A DNA stretch of 39,463 bases from Polaribacter sp. (GCA_029250685.1 JAQXEU010000023.1:1-39463); one strand, 5' to 3'; positions 8,981 through 18,528 are shown, numbered from the stretch's first letter. Notes: a model not told the origin generated them from the sequence alone. Numbers and translations: made by a program.

Positions 8981-11542
8981 ATGGACGATAATTTTTCACC
9001 AAGAGTACGAGATGTAATTACCTTTAGTAAAGATGAAGCTTTACGCTTAGGTCATGACTTCATTGGTACAGAGCACCTATTATTAGGTTTGATTAGAAAA
9101 GGAGAAGGCAAAGCAATTGACATAATGACTGCATTTGATATTGACTTAGAATTAATGCGCAAGAAAATTGAAAAATTAAACCCTGCTGCAGTTAGTTTCA
9201 CAGATGCTGGAGAAAAGAAAAAAAGCTTACATTTAACTAGGCAAGCAGAAAAAGCTTTAAAGACAACTTTTTTAGAAGCAAAATTATATCAAAGTGAAGC
9301 TATAGATACTGCACATTTATTATTGTGTATCTTAAGAAATGAAAATGACCCAACAACAAAGTTGTTAAACAAAATGTACATTGATTACGATCAAGCAAAA
9401 GCATTATACAAACAACTACATACAGATGATTCTGATCTACCAATAAGTCCAACTTCAGAAACACCTTCTGATGATGAGTTTTCAGAAGAAAAATCAAATC
9501 CTTATGGACAACAACCACCTAAAGGAGCGGCAGCTTCAAAAAAATCTAAAACTCCTGTTTTAGATAATTTTGGTAGAGATTTAACTGCATTAGCAGAAGC
9601 TAACAAATTAGACCCTGTCGTTGGTCGACAAAAAGAAATTGAACGTGTTTCACAAATATTAAGTAGAAGAAAGAAAAACAATCCAATGTTAATTGGAGAA
9701 CCCGGAGTAGGTAAATCTGCTATTGCAGAAGGGTTAGCACTTAGAATTGTCAACAGAAAAGTTTCTAGGATTTTATTTGACAAACGAATTGTTTCTTTAG
9801 ATTTAGCAAGCCTGGTTGCTGGCACAAAATACCGTGGTCAGTTCGAAGAGCGCATGAAAGCATTGATGAACGAATTGGAGAAAAATGAAGACATTATTTT
9901 ATTCATTGATGAAATCCATACAATTGTTGGAGCTGGGGGCGCAACAGGTTCTTTAGACGCATCAAACATGTTAAAACCTGCATTGGCTCGTGGAGAAATT
10001 CAATGTATTGGAGCTACAACTTTAGATGAATTCAGAACAAACATCGAAAAAGATGGTGCTTTAGAACGTCGCTTTCAGAAAGTAATTGTAGAACCAACAA
10101 CTGTTGAAGAAACCATTCAAATTTTACATAACATTAAAGAAAAATACGAAGAACATCACAATGTAGATTTTACAGATGATGCAATTGAGGCTTGTGTGAA
10201 ATTGACAAATCGATACATGACAGATCGTTATTTACCAGACAAAGCTATTGATGCTTTAGATGAATCTGGTTCTCGAATTCATATTACAAATATTGTTGTA
10301 CCTCAACAAGTATTAGCTCTAGAATCTGAGTTAGAAATAATTCGCACAAATAAATCAAAAGCTGTTAGTGGACAAAAATATGAAGAAGCTGCAAAGTTAA
10401 GAGATGATGAAAAAAACATTGAATCAGCTCTAGAATCAGCTCAAAAACAATGGGAAGAAGATTCTAAATTAAATAGAGAAATCGTTACTGAAGATAATGT
10501 TGCAGAAGTCGTTTCAATGATGACAGGAATTCCTGTTAATAGAGTTGCTGAAGCAGAAAGCAGTCGTTTAAACGAATTACCAAACTTAATTAAAGGAAAA
10601 GTAATTGGTCAAGATGAAGCTGTCACCAAGGTAGTGAAAGCTATTCAACGCAATAGGGTTGGACTAAAAGACCCTAACAAACCAATTGGTTCATTTATTT
10701 TTTTAGGATCAACAGGAGTTGGAAAAACGCAATTAGCAAAAGTTTTAGCACGTGAATTATTTGACTCTGAAGATTCTTTAATTAGAGTAGACATGAGCGA
10801 ATACATGGAAAAATTTGCAATCTCTAGATTAATTGGAGCTCCTCCAGGTTATGTTGGCTATGAAGAAGGCGGACAATTAACAGAAAAAGTTAGACGAAAA
10901 CCATATTCGGTTGTTTTACTTGATGAAATAGAAAAAGCGCATCCAGATGTATTTAACATGTTGCTTCAAATTTTAGACGACGGATTTATTACCGACAGTT
11001 TAGGAAGAAAAATCGATTTTAGAAATACAATCATTATCATGACCTCTAATATTGGCGCAAGACAATTAAAAGATTTTGGTGCCGGTGTAGGTTTTGGAAC
11101 TTCTTCTAAAGTAGCACAAGCTGATGATCATGCTAAAGGAATTATAGAAAATGCTTTGAAAAAATCATTCGCTCCTGAGTTTTTAAATAGAATTGACGAC
11201 ATTGTTGTATTTAATTCTTTAGAAAGAGAACATATTCATTTAATTATAGATATTGAGTTAGATAAATTATTACATAGAATTTCTGATTTAGGCTATACTT
11301 TAAAGCTAAGCGAAAAGGCAAAAGATTACATAGCTGACAAAGGTTTTGATAAGAAGTATGGAGCAAGACCTTTAAAAAGAGCTATACAAAAGTATATTGA
11401 AGATGCTTTAGCTCAAGAAATTGTCAATTCTAAATTATCTGAAGGAGATACTATTGTTATGGATTTAGATGAAAAGAAAAACGAACTTACCATCAAAATT
11501 AAAAAAGCAAAGAAAGTTCCAAAAGAACAAAAAGAAGATTAA
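8981..11542 (+). CDS. clpC: ATP-dependent Clp protease ATP-binding subunit ClpC
   Basis: An 853-residue Hsp100 AAA+ unfoldase that feeds proteins to ClpP. In order: two Clp-N repeats (about 3-145), an acidic and polar linker, AAA-1 with Walker A GEPGVGKSA (239-247) and Walker B LFIDEIH (307-313), a UVR/coiled middle segment around KYEEAAKLRDDEKN (466-479), AAA-2 with Walker A GSTGVGKTQ (576-584) and Walker B VVLLDEIE, and a ClpP-docking loop VGFG (703-706). The middle segment is short, as in ClpC, and not the long M-domain of ClpB; the docking loop also argues against ClpB. No McsA/McsB or CtsR genes are adjacent. It is transcribed alone and ends at the terminator at 11547-11573. Confidence 0.95.
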   Translation: MDDNFSPRVRDVITFSKDEALRLGHDFIGTEHLLLGLIRKGEGKAIDIMTAFDIDLELMRKKIEKLNPAAVSFTDAGEKKKSLHLTRQAEKALKTTFLEAKLYQSEAIDTAHLLLCILRNENDPTTKLLNKMYIDYDQAKALYKQLHTDDSDLPISPTSETPSDDEFSEEKSNPYGQQPPKGAAASKKSKTPVLDNFGRDLTALAEANKLDPVVGRQKEIERVSQILSRRKKNNPMLIGEPGVGKSAIAEGLALRIVNRKVSRILFDKRIVSLDLASLVAGTKYRGQFEERMKALMNELEKNEDIILFIDEIHTIVGAGGATGSLDASNMLKPALARGEIQCIGATTLDEFRTNIEKDGALERRFQKVIVEPTTVEETIQILHNIKEKYEEHHNVDFTDDAIEACVKLTNRYMTDRYLPDKAIDALDESGSRIHITNIVVPQQVLALESELEIIRTNKSKAVSGQKYEEAAKLRDDEKNIESALESAQKQWEEDSKLNREIVTEDNVAEVVSMMTGIPVNRVAEAESSRLNELPNLIKGKVIGQDEAVTKVVKAIQRNRVGLKDPNKPIGSFIFLGSTGVGKTQLAKVLARELFDSEDSLIRVDMSEYMEKFAISRLIGAPPGYVGYEEGGQLTEKVRRKPYSVVLLDEIEKAHPDVFNMLLQILDDGFITDSLGRKIDFRNTIIIMTSNIGARQLKDFGAGVGFGTSSKVAQADDHAKGIIENALKKSFAPEFLNRIDDIVVFNSLEREHIHLIIDIELDKLLHRISDLGYTLKLSEKAKDYIADKGFDKKYGARPLKRAIQKYIEDALAQEIVNSKLSEGDTIVMDLDEKKNELTIKIKKAKKVPKEQKED

Positions 11543-11546
11543 TTTT

Positions 11547-11573
11547 AAACCGGGCTTATTGCTCGGTTTTTTT
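11547..11573 (+). terminator. Terminator of clpC
   Basis: The hairpin AAACCGGGC-ttatt-GCTCGGTTT is followed by a run of T directly after the clpC stop codon. Confidence 0.85.
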
Positions 11574-11621
11574 ATGAAAAAAATAACGCTATGTTCAATA
11601 ATAATGCAATTAGCAATTACT

Positions 11622-11629
11622 TATATTTG
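11622..11629 (+). promoter_or_regulatory. Promoter -7 box of the TlpA-like lipoprotein gene
   Basis: TATATTTG is a perfect TAnnTTTG box. Transcription should start near 11635, just before the ATG at 11651. This excludes the in-frame upstream ATG at 11591 as the real start. A clear -33 TTTG is not present. Confidence 0.6.
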
Positions 11630-11650
11630 CAACAAATTAGAAAACACATA

Positions 11651-12709
11651 ATGAGAAATTTCATATTTATATTCGTTTTATGTTTTGCATTTACCTCTTG
11701 CAAAAATGAAGCTCCTGTTTTTGTTTCATTTTCCGGTGAAATCGCCAACATGAATACAAAAGACAATATTCTTTCTTTACAAACAAGTACTTTTAAAAAA
11801 GATTTTAAAATAAATAGTGATGGTACTTTTAAAGATACAATCAACATTAAAGAAGCAGGTTATTACACTTTAGTTGTAGACAATAAAAATTATGGATTTG
11901 TCTTCTTAAGAAACGGTTTCGATCTAAAGTTAACTGCAGATAACAATGCTTTTTTCCAATCTACAAAATACACTGGAAAAGGGTCAAACACTAGCAATTA
12001 TTTAATTGAACAATATAGATTTAATATTGGCTTAGGTGATACAAGAAATATGTTTCTCCTAGAAAAAGATGCGTTTACTAAAAGAATAAATGGCCTTAAA
12101 AATAGTTACGACAGTATCAGAAATCTCCATGGAGAAATTGACACGATGATTGTTAGAATAAACACTAAACAAAACACTGAATTATTTAATGTTTTGGAAA
12201 AAAGTTACGATGCTCAACACGCAAGTATTTTAAGGCAAATTGAAACTGAAAAACTGTTAGGAAAGGGAAAACCATCTCCTAAATTTAAAAATTACTTAAA
12301 CTATAAGGGTGGAAAAAAATCATTAGACTCTTTTAAAGGAAAATTTGTTTATATAGATCTTTGGGCAACTTGGTGCAAACCTTGTATTGTTCAGATTCCT
12401 TTTTTACAAAAATTAGAAAAAAAATACCATGGTAAAAACATTGAATTTGTGAGTATTTCTACAGACAACGCACAAACTGCTGGTTCTTGGGAAAACGCTT
12501 TATCTAAATGGAAAAATATGGTAAAAAACAAAAACTTAACTGGAGTACAGTTATATGCAGGAAAAGACAATCAATTTATGATTGACTATCAAGTTACTGG
12601 AATTCCAAGATTCCTCTTAATTGATCCTAAAGGAAATATTGTAACAGCAAATGCACCAAGACCTTCTGATCCAAATTTAGAAATTCTTTTTAAGCAAGTT
12701 GGTCTGTAA
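11651..12709 (+). CDS. TlpA-like thioredoxin-fold lipoprotein
   Basis: A 352-residue lipoprotein. The signal peptide MRNFIFIFVLCFAFTSC ends in a lipobox with C17 as the lipidated residue. The N-terminal half (about 20-210) resembles the beta-rich and helical leader found in Bacteroidota thioredoxin-fold lipoproteins. The C-terminal half is a TlpA/AhpC-TSA-type thioredoxin domain with the redox pair C242-K-P-C245 in WATWCKPC and the cis-proline loop in VTGIPRF. It probably reduces or exchanges disulfides at the membrane, facing the periplasm; the partner is unknown. The start at 11651 is preferred over an upstream in-frame ATG because it gives a proper signal peptide and lies after the promoter. 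A shared terminator follows. Confidence 0.88.
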   Translation: MRNFIFIFVLCFAFTSCKNEAPVFVSFSGEIANMNTKDNILSLQTSTFKKDFKINSDGTFKDTINIKEAGYYTLVVDNKNYGFVFLRNGFDLKLTADNNAFFQSTKYTGKGSNTSNYLIEQYRFNIGLGDTRNMFLLEKDAFTKRINGLKNSYDSIRNLHGEIDTMIVRINTKQNTELFNVLEKSYDAQHASILRQIETEKLLGKGKPSPKFKNYLNYKGGKKSLDSFKGKFVYIDLWATWCKPCIVQIPFLQKLEKKYHGKNIEFVSISTDNAQTAGSWENALSKWKNMVKNKNLTGVQLYAGKDNQFMIDYQVTGIPRFLLIDPKGNIVTANAPRPSDPNLEILFKQVGL

Positions 12710-12730
12710 TTTTCTTAAAATTAAATCATA

Positions 12731-12763
12731 AAAAAAAGCAGGAATATAATTCCTGCTTTTTTT
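12731..12763. terminator. Bidirectional terminator between the TlpA-like gene and accA
   Basis: AAAAAAGCAGGAAT and its complement ATTCCTGCTTTTTT form a perfect hairpin with A and T runs on either side, between two convergent genes. Confidence 0.85.
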
Positions 12764-12781
12764 ATCTATTTTAAATATTTT

Positions 12782-13735
12782 TTATTCTTTATAAACTCCC
12801 ATTGTTGAGTATTTCTCCATTCGCTGCATCACCAAATCTTTTTCTTTTAAATCTTTTAAAGACTCGTAAACTTCTAAAATTGTTTTTTCAACTTCCTTAA
12901 ATGTTGTAACTCTATCAGAGTGTGCTCCACCTAATGGTTCTTTAATAATTGCATCAACAATTTTTAATTTAATTCCGTCTTCAGCAGTTAACTTTAAAGC
13001 TTCAGCAGCTTTTTTTTTATGCTCCCAACTTCTCCATAAAATTGAAGAACAGTTTTCTGGTGAAATTACAGAATACCAAGAATTCTCCAACATTAGTACT
13101 TTATCCCCTACTCCAATTCCTAAAGCTCCACCTGAAGCTCCTTCTCCAATAATAATAGTGATAATTGGCGTTTTTAAACGCGTCATTTCAAAAATATTTC
13201 TTGCAATTGCTTCTCCTTGTCCACGCTCTTCTGCTTCTAATCCTGGATAAGCACCTGGAGTATCAATTAACGTAACAACAGGAATATTAAATTTCTCTGC
13301 CATCTTCATCAATCGCAGGGCCTTTCTATATCCTTCAGGGTTTGCCATTCCGAAGTTTCTGTACTGACGTGTTTTTGTATTGTATCCTTTTTGTTGGCCG
13401 ATAAACATAAAAGATTGATCTCCTATTTTACCTAAACCACCAATCATTGCTTTATCGTCTTTTACATTTCTATCGCCATGTAATTCCATAAAAGTATTGC
13501 CAGCAAGTGCCTTAATATAATCTAATGTATAAGGTCTGTTAGGGTGACGAGATAATTGTACACGTTGCCAAGCAGATAAATTTTTATAAATATCTTTCTT
13601 AGTTTTTTCTAATTTCTTTTCAATTTTTTTACAAGTTGCAGTAACATCTACATCGCTCTCTTCTCCAATAACTTGACATTTTGTTAACTGATCTTCTAGC
13701 TCTTTAATTGGTTGTTCAAAATCTAAATATTCCAT
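12782..13735 (-). CDS. accA: Acetyl-CoA carboxylase carboxyltransferase subunit alpha
   Basis: A 317-residue AccA of usual length. It is one half of the carboxyltransferase that moves the carboxyl group from biotin to acetyl-CoA to make malonyl-CoA for fatty acid synthesis, in the cytoplasm, with AccD (not in this window). The N-terminal helical region ([17 protein letters not shown]) is followed by the crotonase-like core. That core holds [20 protein letters not shown] and [17 protein letters not shown], the glycine-rich turns that form the oxyanion and acyl-CoA sites. It is monocistronic. A TAAGTTTG box and a 19-base palindrome lie in front of the gene, so regulation at the promoter is possible. 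Confidence 0.95.
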   Translation of the reverse strand: MEYLDFEQPIKELEDQLTKCQVIGEESDVDVTATCKKIEKKLEKTKKDIYKNLSAWQRVQLSRHPNRPYTLDYIKALAGNTFMELHGDRNVKDDKAMIGGLGKIGDQSFMFIGQQKGYNTKTRQYRNFGMANPEGYRKALRLMKMAEKFNIPVVTLIDTPGAYPGLEAEERGQGEAIARNIFEMTRLKTPIITIIIGEGASGGALGIGVGDKVLMLENSWYSVISPENCSSILWRSWEHKKKAAEALKLTAEDGIKLKIVDAIIKEPLGGAHSDRVTTFKEVEKTILEVYESLKDLKEKDLVMQRMEKYSTMGVYKE

Positions 13736-13759
13736 AAATTGGTTGATTAATTTTAACTA

Positions 13760-13778
13760 AATCAATTTAAAATTGATT
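13760..13778. repeat. Perfect 19-base palindrome in the accA leader
   Basis: AATCAATTT-A-AAATTGATT (centre 13769) lies between the accA promoter box and its ATG. It could be an operator or an RNA hairpin. The sequence is AT-rich, so chance is not excluded. Confidence 0.5.
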
Positions 13779-13793
13779 GAAATTATAACTTTA

Positions 13794-13801
13794 CAAACTT
13801 A
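13794..13801 (-). promoter_or_regulatory. Promoter -7 box of accA
   Basis: The minus strand reads TAAGTTTG, a perfect TAnnTTTG box about 60 bases before the start codon. It is the same octamer as in the pgpH promoter. No good -33 TTTG lies at the expected distance. Confidence 0.5.
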
Positions 13802-13830
13802 CTATAAAATTTGTTTTTGGTATAAACTTT

Positions 13831-14736
13831 TTACTTTTTATTCTTTTTCATTTTTTGTTGAATTGCGACACGGTTTTTTATGATTCCATTTAACAACACA
13901 ACAAACAATACGATAAACGCTCCATAATAAAATTCGGGATTCATTTTTTCTTTATCCCCAAAAATAAGTAGCGCTAAAATTATTGCGTAAATAGGTTCTA
14001 AATTCATAGTCAATATTACCGTATAAGGAGTAAGGTATTTCATAACTTTAATTGAAATCACAAATGCATACGCTGTACAAACACTACTTAATACCAATAA
14101 ATAAAACCAATCAGATGCTTTTAAGTTGAAGAAATCACTAGAAAATGAGTCCGTAAAAAATAAAAATATAGTGACAAATCCGACTCCAAAAAGTAATTGA
14201 TAAAATGAAATTACTTCTGCATCTGTTTTTTTGACAAATATCCCGTTTAAAACAGAAAATAATGCAGATAAAAAAGAAGCTATTAGAGCATATAAAATTC
14301 CTAGGGAGTACTCAGTTTCAAAGTTAAAAATAATATATAATCCAACTATTACGAGTAATCCTAAAACAATTTCAATCGTTTTAATTTTTCTTTTAAAAAA
14401 AAGCGGCTCGATTAATGATGTAAAAAAAGCACCGGTACTCATTGTTACCAGAGCAATTGAAACATTTGAAACCTTTATTGCTTCAAAAAAAGCGATCCAA
14501 TGCAGTGCAATAATAACTCCGGTGATAATGAATTTAAAAAGTGATTTTTTATCAACAGAAAATCGACGCTTTTTTATGATAAAATATATCAAAACAAAAA
14601 TTACTGCCAATAACATTCTAAACCAAACTAATGAAACAGCATCAATACTAATTAACGCGCCAAGAATTGCGGTAAAACCCCAAATAAAGACAATTAAATG
14701 AAGTTGTAAAAAATACTTTAACTTATTTTCTACCAT
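13831..14736 (-). CDS. EamA-family DMT transporter
   Basis: A 301-residue integral membrane protein with about ten hydrophobic helices arranged as two EamA repeats (about 5-138 and 150-290). The first starts with the typical LHLIVFIWGFTAILGALI segment. Members of this drug/metabolite transporter family export or import amino acids, nucleotides or drugs; the substrate cannot be read from the sequence. The start codon overlaps the end of the LptF/LptG gene by 14 bases, which indicates translational coupling in a tgt-lptFG-eamA operon. The C-terminus is a short Lys-rich cytoplasmic tail. No defect is visible. Confidence 0.88.
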   Translation of the reverse strand: MVENKLKYFLQLHLIVFIWGFTAILGALISIDAVSLVWFRMLLAVIFVLIYFIIKKRRFSVDKKSLFKFIITGVIIALHWIAFFEAIKVSNVSIALVTMSTGAFFTSLIEPLFFKRKIKTIEIVLGLLVIVGLYIIFNFETEYSLGILYALIASFLSALFSVLNGIFVKKTDAEVISFYQLLFGVGFVTIFLFFTDSFSSDFFNLKASDWFYLLVLSSVCTAYAFVISIKVMKYLTPYTVILTMNLEPIYAIILALLIFGDKEKMNPEFYYGAFIVLFVVLLNGIIKNRVAIQQKMKKNKK

Positions 14737-15808
14737 TATAATAAAGGTATAAAGCTAAAGCTCCAAATACCATATTTGGTATCCAAACTGTTAACATCGA
14801 ATTTGCTCCAGCAACGGCACCTAAAACTTCAGATACTTTTAAGAAAAAGATATACACAAACATTAATCCAAATCCAACCGCTAAATTTACTCCTGTTCCT
14901 CCTCTTCGTTTTTTAAACGCCAATGCAACTGCAATAATTGTAAGAAAGTAAGATGCAATTGGCAAACTTGTTCTTTTATGTAATTCAACCAGATGTGCAT
15001 TCAAATTTTTTACACCTCTTTTTTTAGAAATATTTATAAAATCTATTAACTCATTCGAAGGCATTTGTTGTGCTAAGGATGATTTATACACTAAATCTTT
15101 TGGCGAAAAAGCAAAAGTTGTATCGATTGAGTTTCCTAAAAGTATACTATCTCTATCTTTAAAAACTCTTCTAATTTTATATTTAAATAATTTGAATGTG
15201 CTATCTTTTGGATTCCAACTAAAATCATTTGCTGTTAATTTTGACTTTATTTTATCATCTTTATATACATCCGTAGAAAAGTTATATCCTGTGTTTCGTT
15301 TTAAATCGAAACTTTGAATAAAAATATATGTACTGTCTGTTAGTTGCAAACTAAAATTTTTGACAATATTTTCAGCGTATTTTGGTTTAAAAATATACGT
15401 GTTTTCAAACTTCTTACGAACCTTACTACTACTTGGCACGACAAAATGATTCATCACCAAAGCAAAAATTGTTATCAAAGTTGCGCCAACAAAATAAGGA
15501 TATAAAAAACGCGTAAAGGAAACTTTGGCATTATTAATTGCAACAATTTCTGTATCGTTTGAAAGCTTTGAAGTAAATACAATTACAGCAATAAATACCG
15601 CCAAAGGCATAAATGTATTTAAATAATAAATGATAAAATTCTTATAATAATCATTTACAATTTCAAATAGTGTAAGTGTATCAGAATTTAAAAATTTATC
15701 TACTTTTTCAGCAATATCAATAGCTACAGCAATTGGAATTAAAATTAACAACGTGAAGAAAAATGTTGTTAAAAATTTTTTTAATATGTAGGCATCAATT
15801 ATTTTCAA
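14723..15808 (-). CDS. LptF/LptG-family permease (YjgP/YjgQ)
   Basis: A 361-residue permease of the lipopolysaccharide export machine. Three helices (about 12-32, 55-80 and 95-118) precede a large periplasmic beta-jellyroll-like domain (about 120-280), and three more helices close the protein (about 283-360). The N-terminal MKIIDAYILKKFL is typical. In the known system a pair of such permeases with the LptB ATPase extracts LPS from the inner membrane and passes it to LptC/LptA. The sequence does not decide between LptF and LptG. It begins one base after the tgt stop and overlaps the EamA gene, so the three genes form one operon. Confidence 0.88.
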   Translation of the reverse strand: MKIIDAYILKKFLTTFFFTLLILIPIAVAIDIAEKVDKFLNSDTLTLFEIVNDYYKNFIIYYLNTFMPLAVFIAVIVFTSKLSNDTEIVAINNAKVSFTRFLYPYFVGATLITIFALVMNHFVVPSSSKVRKKFENTYIFKPKYAENIVKNFSLQLTDSTYIFIQSFDLKRNTGYNFSTDVYKDDKIKSKLTANDFSWNPKDSTFKLFKYKIRRVFKDRDSILLGNSIDTTFAFSPKDLVYKSSLAQQMPSNELIDFINISKKRGVKNLNAHLVELHKRTSLPIASYFLTIIAVALAFKKRRGGTGVNLAVGFGLMFVYIFFLKVSEVLGAVAGANSMLTVWIPNMVFGALALYLYYNGRK

Positions 15809-15809
15809 A

Positions 15810-16940
15810 TTACAATCTTTTGTCCATTTGTTTTACCATTTTATCTTTCCATTCGGTAAAATCTCCAGCTAAGATATGCTTTCTGGCTTCTCTTGTCAAC
15901 CATAAGTAAAACCCTAAGTTATGAATTGTAGCAATTTGTTTCCCTAATAATTCTTTTGCAGCAAATAAGTGACGTAAATATGCTTTAGAATATAAGGTAT
16001 CTACAAACGTAATATCCATATCATCAATTGCAGAAAAATCATTTTCCCACTTTTTATTTTTGATATTAATGGTTCCGTGTGCAGTAAATAACATTCCGTT
16101 TCTTGCATTTCTAGTCGGCATTACACAATCAAACATATCAACACCTAAAGCAATGTTTTCAAGAATATTAATTGGTGTTCCAACGCCCATTAAATAACGT
16201 GGCTTGTCTTCTGGTAAAATCTCGCAAACAATTTCTGTCATTGCATACAATTCGTCAGCTGGTTCCCCTACCGATAAGCCCCCAATTGCATTTCCTTCAG
16301 CACCAACTGATGCAATAAATTCTGCAGACTGTTTTCGTAAATCTTTATAGGTACTTCCTTGAACAATCGGAAAGAAAGTTTGATTATAATCGTATTTTAA
16401 GGGTGTTTTTTCTAAATGATTGATACAACGTTTTAACCAACGATGTGTCATATGCATTGATCTTCTTGCATAATTAAAATCACATGGATATGGAGTACAT
16501 TCATCAAAAGCCATAATAATATCTGCTCCGATTGTACGTTGAATTTCCATCACGTTTTCTGGTGTAAATGTGTGATAAGAACCATCAATATGACTTTTAA
16601 ACTTTACGCCTTCTTCTTTAATTTTTCTTCTTCCTGATAAAGAATATACTTGATAACCTCCAGAATCCGTTAAAATATTACGATCCCAATTCATAAACTT
16701 ATGCAAACCACCGGCTTGCTCTATAATATCAGTTTTTGGGCGTAAGTATAAATGATACGTATTTCCTAAAATAATATCAGGATTTATATCATTTTTTAAT
16801 TCGGATTGATGTACCCCTTTTACAGTACCAACTGTACCAACTGGCATAAAAATTGGAGTTTCGATTTCGCCATGATCTGTAGTAATTACTCCAGCTCTAG
16901 CTTTACTTTTTGGGTCGGTTATTTTTAAGTCAAATTTCAT
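15810..16940 (-). CDS. tgt: tRNA-guanine transglycosylase (queuine tRNA-ribosyltransferase)
   Basis: A 376-residue Tgt, which swaps guanine 34 for preQ1 in GUN anticodons. The substrate-binding aspartate is D92 in LTDSGGYQVYSL and the nucleophile is D271 in VDMFDCVMPTRNAR. The usual Zn site (C-x-C-x2-C and a His) is incomplete: the segment is DDMDITFVDTLYSKAYLRH, without cysteines, and only the histidine (H340 in IHNLGF) remains. I recall the same loss in other Bacteroidota Tgts. An ATG three codons upstream (16949) lies inside the promoter box. The ATG at 16940 is therefore the better start, and MKFDLKITDPKSKARAGV matches the family N-terminus. Confidence 0.93.
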   Translation of the reverse strand: MKFDLKITDPKSKARAGVITTDHGEIETPIFMPVGTVGTVKGVHQSELKNDINPDIILGNTYHLYLRPKTDIIEQAGGLHKFMNWDRNILTDSGGYQVYSLSGRRKIKEEGVKFKSHIDGSYHTFTPENVMEIQRTIGADIIMAFDECTPYPCDFNYARRSMHMTHRWLKRCINHLEKTPLKYDYNQTFFPIVQGSTYKDLRKQSAEFIASVGAEGNAIGGLSVGEPADELYAMTEIVCEILPEDKPRYLMGVGTPINILENIALGVDMFDCVMPTRNARNGMLFTAHGTINIKNKKWENDFSAIDDMDITFVDTLYSKAYLRHLFAAKELLGKQIATIHNLGFYLWLTREARKHILAGDFTEWKDKMVKQMDKRL

Positions 16941-16946
16941 TGCTTG

Positions 16947-16954
16947 CAAAGATA
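16947..16954 (-). promoter_or_regulatory. Promoter -7 box of the tgt operon, six bases before the ATG
   Basis: The minus strand reads TATCTTTG, a perfect TAnnTTTG box, then CAAGCA, then ATG. Transcription should begin at or within a few bases of the start codon, giving a leaderless or nearly leaderless mRNA. It also settles the start of tgt. Confidence 0.6.
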
Positions 16955-16994
16955 CTGTTATTTAAGAATTGAACTGTTAAAGAAATGATAGGAT

Positions 16995-17879
16995 TTATCT
17001 CTTTTTTCTTTTGAAAGAGGCATTAGAATTTCTTTTAGATTTTGGTGAATTTTTTCTAAAAGCGGCACTTTTTTTTGTAAAATCGTTTGGTTTTAAAACT
17101 GGCTTTTTTGGAGTTTTCTTCTTTGGTTTTTGGTTATCAACCGAAGCTTCTTCTGTTTTTGAAGAACTTGAAACCATTGTATTTATTTCGGACAACTCTA
17201 TTTCAGTAAGTTCTCGCCAATCTCCAATTTTCAAAGAATTAAGTTTCACATTCATGATTCGAGTTCGTTGTAACTTCAATACTTCATATCCTAAATATTC
17301 ACACATTCTACGGATTTGTCGATTCAAACCTTGTGTTAACACAATTTGAAATGTATTTGTGCTAATTTTTGTGACTTTACATTTTTTGGTAACAGTTCCT
17401 AAAATCGGAATTCCGTTACTCATCTTTTTTACAAAATCATCTGTAATTGGTTTGTCAACTTTTACAACATAATCTTTTTCGTGATTATTTCCAGCTCGTA
17501 AAATTTTGTTAACGATATCACCATCATTTGTTAAAAAAATTAATCCTTCCGAAGGCTTATCTAAGCGTCCAATGGGGAATAATCTTTCTGGGTGATTTAG
17601 ATAACTAACAATATTATCTCGTTCTCTAGAATCTGTTGTACAAACAATTCCGACAGGTTTATTAAAAGCAATATAAAGTGTTTTTGGCTTTGGCTTTAAC
17701 GCACGTCCATCAATCTTTACATCATCACCTTCAAAAACCCGATTACCAAGTTCAGTTGGCTTTCCGTTTATGGTAACTCTGCCAGCAATAATAAGTTTTT
17801 CTGCTTCTCTACGAGAGCAAATTCCTGTGTTACTGATAAACTTATTTAGGTTTGTAGATTGTTGATTTTTCTGCTCCAA
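16995..17879 (-). CDS. rluF: 23S rRNA pseudouridine synthase, RluF-like
   Basis: A 294-residue RsuA/RluF-type pseudouridine synthase. An S4 RNA-binding domain (about 10-70, [17 protein letters not shown]) comes first. The catalytic domain contains the aspartate of [16 protein letters not shown]. The conserved [18 protein letters not shown] block follows. The DKPSEGL form and LNRQIRRM pattern fit RluF, which modifies U2604 of 23S rRNA in E. coli; RluB or RluE specificity cannot be fully excluded. After about residue 235 comes a Lys/Arg/Ser-rich tail of roughly 60 residues (ending SFKRKKR), probably disordered and RNA-binding. It lies 35 bases after the AlkB-like gene on the same strand and may share its transcript. 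Confidence 0.88.
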   Translation of the reverse strand: MEQKNQQSTNLNKFISNTGICSRREAEKLIIAGRVTINGKPTELGNRVFEGDDVKIDGRALKPKPKTLYIAFNKPVGIVCTTDSRERDNIVSYLNHPERLFPIGRLDKPSEGLIFLTNDGDIVNKILRAGNNHEKDYVVKVDKPITDDFVKKMSNGIPILGTVTKKCKVTKISTNTFQIVLTQGLNRQIRRMCEYLGYEVLKLQRTRIMNVKLNSLKIGDWRELTEIELSEINTMVSSSSKTEEASVDNQKPKKKTPKKPVLKPNDFTKKSAAFRKNSPKSKRNSNASFKRKKR

Positions 17880-17914
17880 AACTGCTGAAATATTTATGCA
17901 AAGAAACGGATTCT

Positions 17915-18517
17915 TTAAATAAGTATTGTTCTAAAAGTTAAATTTATTCTTGGCGTTTTAATCAATTTTGTTGGCGGCAACCTATGCAACCAATTGGTTT
18001 GCGTAGTGTCTTTCATCACCAATAAACTTCCTCTTTCTAAAACGATATCTATTTTTTGTTTAGACTGCTTATGTTTGAAAGAAAACTTACGTTCAGCACC
18101 TAAGGTTAAAGAAGCTATTTCTCCATTTTTCTTTAACATTTTCTCACCGTCAGAATGCCAAGCCATTCCTTCTTCTCCAGAATGATATAAATTTAACAAA
18201 CACGAATTATAGGTTGCGTTGCTTTCTTTTTCAACAATTTTTTTTAAGTTCAACAATGTTTCAGTAAAAACTAACGCTTGTTTTGTTACATTCGAATAAT
18301 TGTAAGTATAATTTGTATTTCCATACCAAGCAACCTTTCGTTTTGTAATTATTCTTTTACCAAAAATAATTGCTTCATCATTTTTCCATTCAATTTCTGA
18401 CAACAGTTTTTGATAATAAAATGCACTTTGTTCTTCAGATAAAATAACACCATGATAATTGGTAATTCCATCATATGGTAAAATATTTGTTATTTGTTCT
18501 TGGTTAAATAAATCCAT
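17915..18517 (-). CDS. AlkB-like 2-oxoglutarate/Fe(II) dioxygenase
   Basis: A 200-residue protein of the AlkB family (closest in pattern to ALKBH2/3-like bacterial members). Fe(II) ligands are H121 and D123 in WHSDGE and H178 in NWLHRLP. The 2-oxoglutarate and family arginines are R190 and R196 in PRINLTFR. Such enzymes remove methyl groups such as 1-methyladenine and 3-methylcytosine from DNA or RNA by oxidation. The substrate-recognition lid includes [13 protein letters not shown] (about 63-75). It is probably a repair enzyme. No ada or other adaptive-response gene is adjacent. A hairpin (18529-18560) sits just upstream of the start and isolates it from the genes before it. Confidence 0.9.
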   Translation of the reverse strand: MDLFNQEQITNILPYDGITNYHGVILSEEQSAFYYQKLLSEIEWKNDEAIIFGKRIITKRKVAWYGNTNYTYNYSNVTKQALVFTETLLNLKKIVEKESNATYNSCLLNLYHSGEEGMAWHSDGEKMLKKNGEIASLTLGAERKFSFKHKQSKQKIDIVLERGSLLVMKDTTQTNWLHRLPPTKLIKTPRINLTFRTILI

Positions 18518-18528
18518 ATTGTAAAAAT

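Noticed and set aside
11591..11650. An upstream in-frame ATG for the TlpA-like gene
   Set aside because: It would put 20 residues before the lipoprotein signal peptide and lies before the predicted transcription start at about 11635.
14231..14701. A plus-strand frame of 156 codons opposite the EamA gene
   Set aside because: It is the antisense shadow of a clear ten-helix transporter and resembles no protein family.
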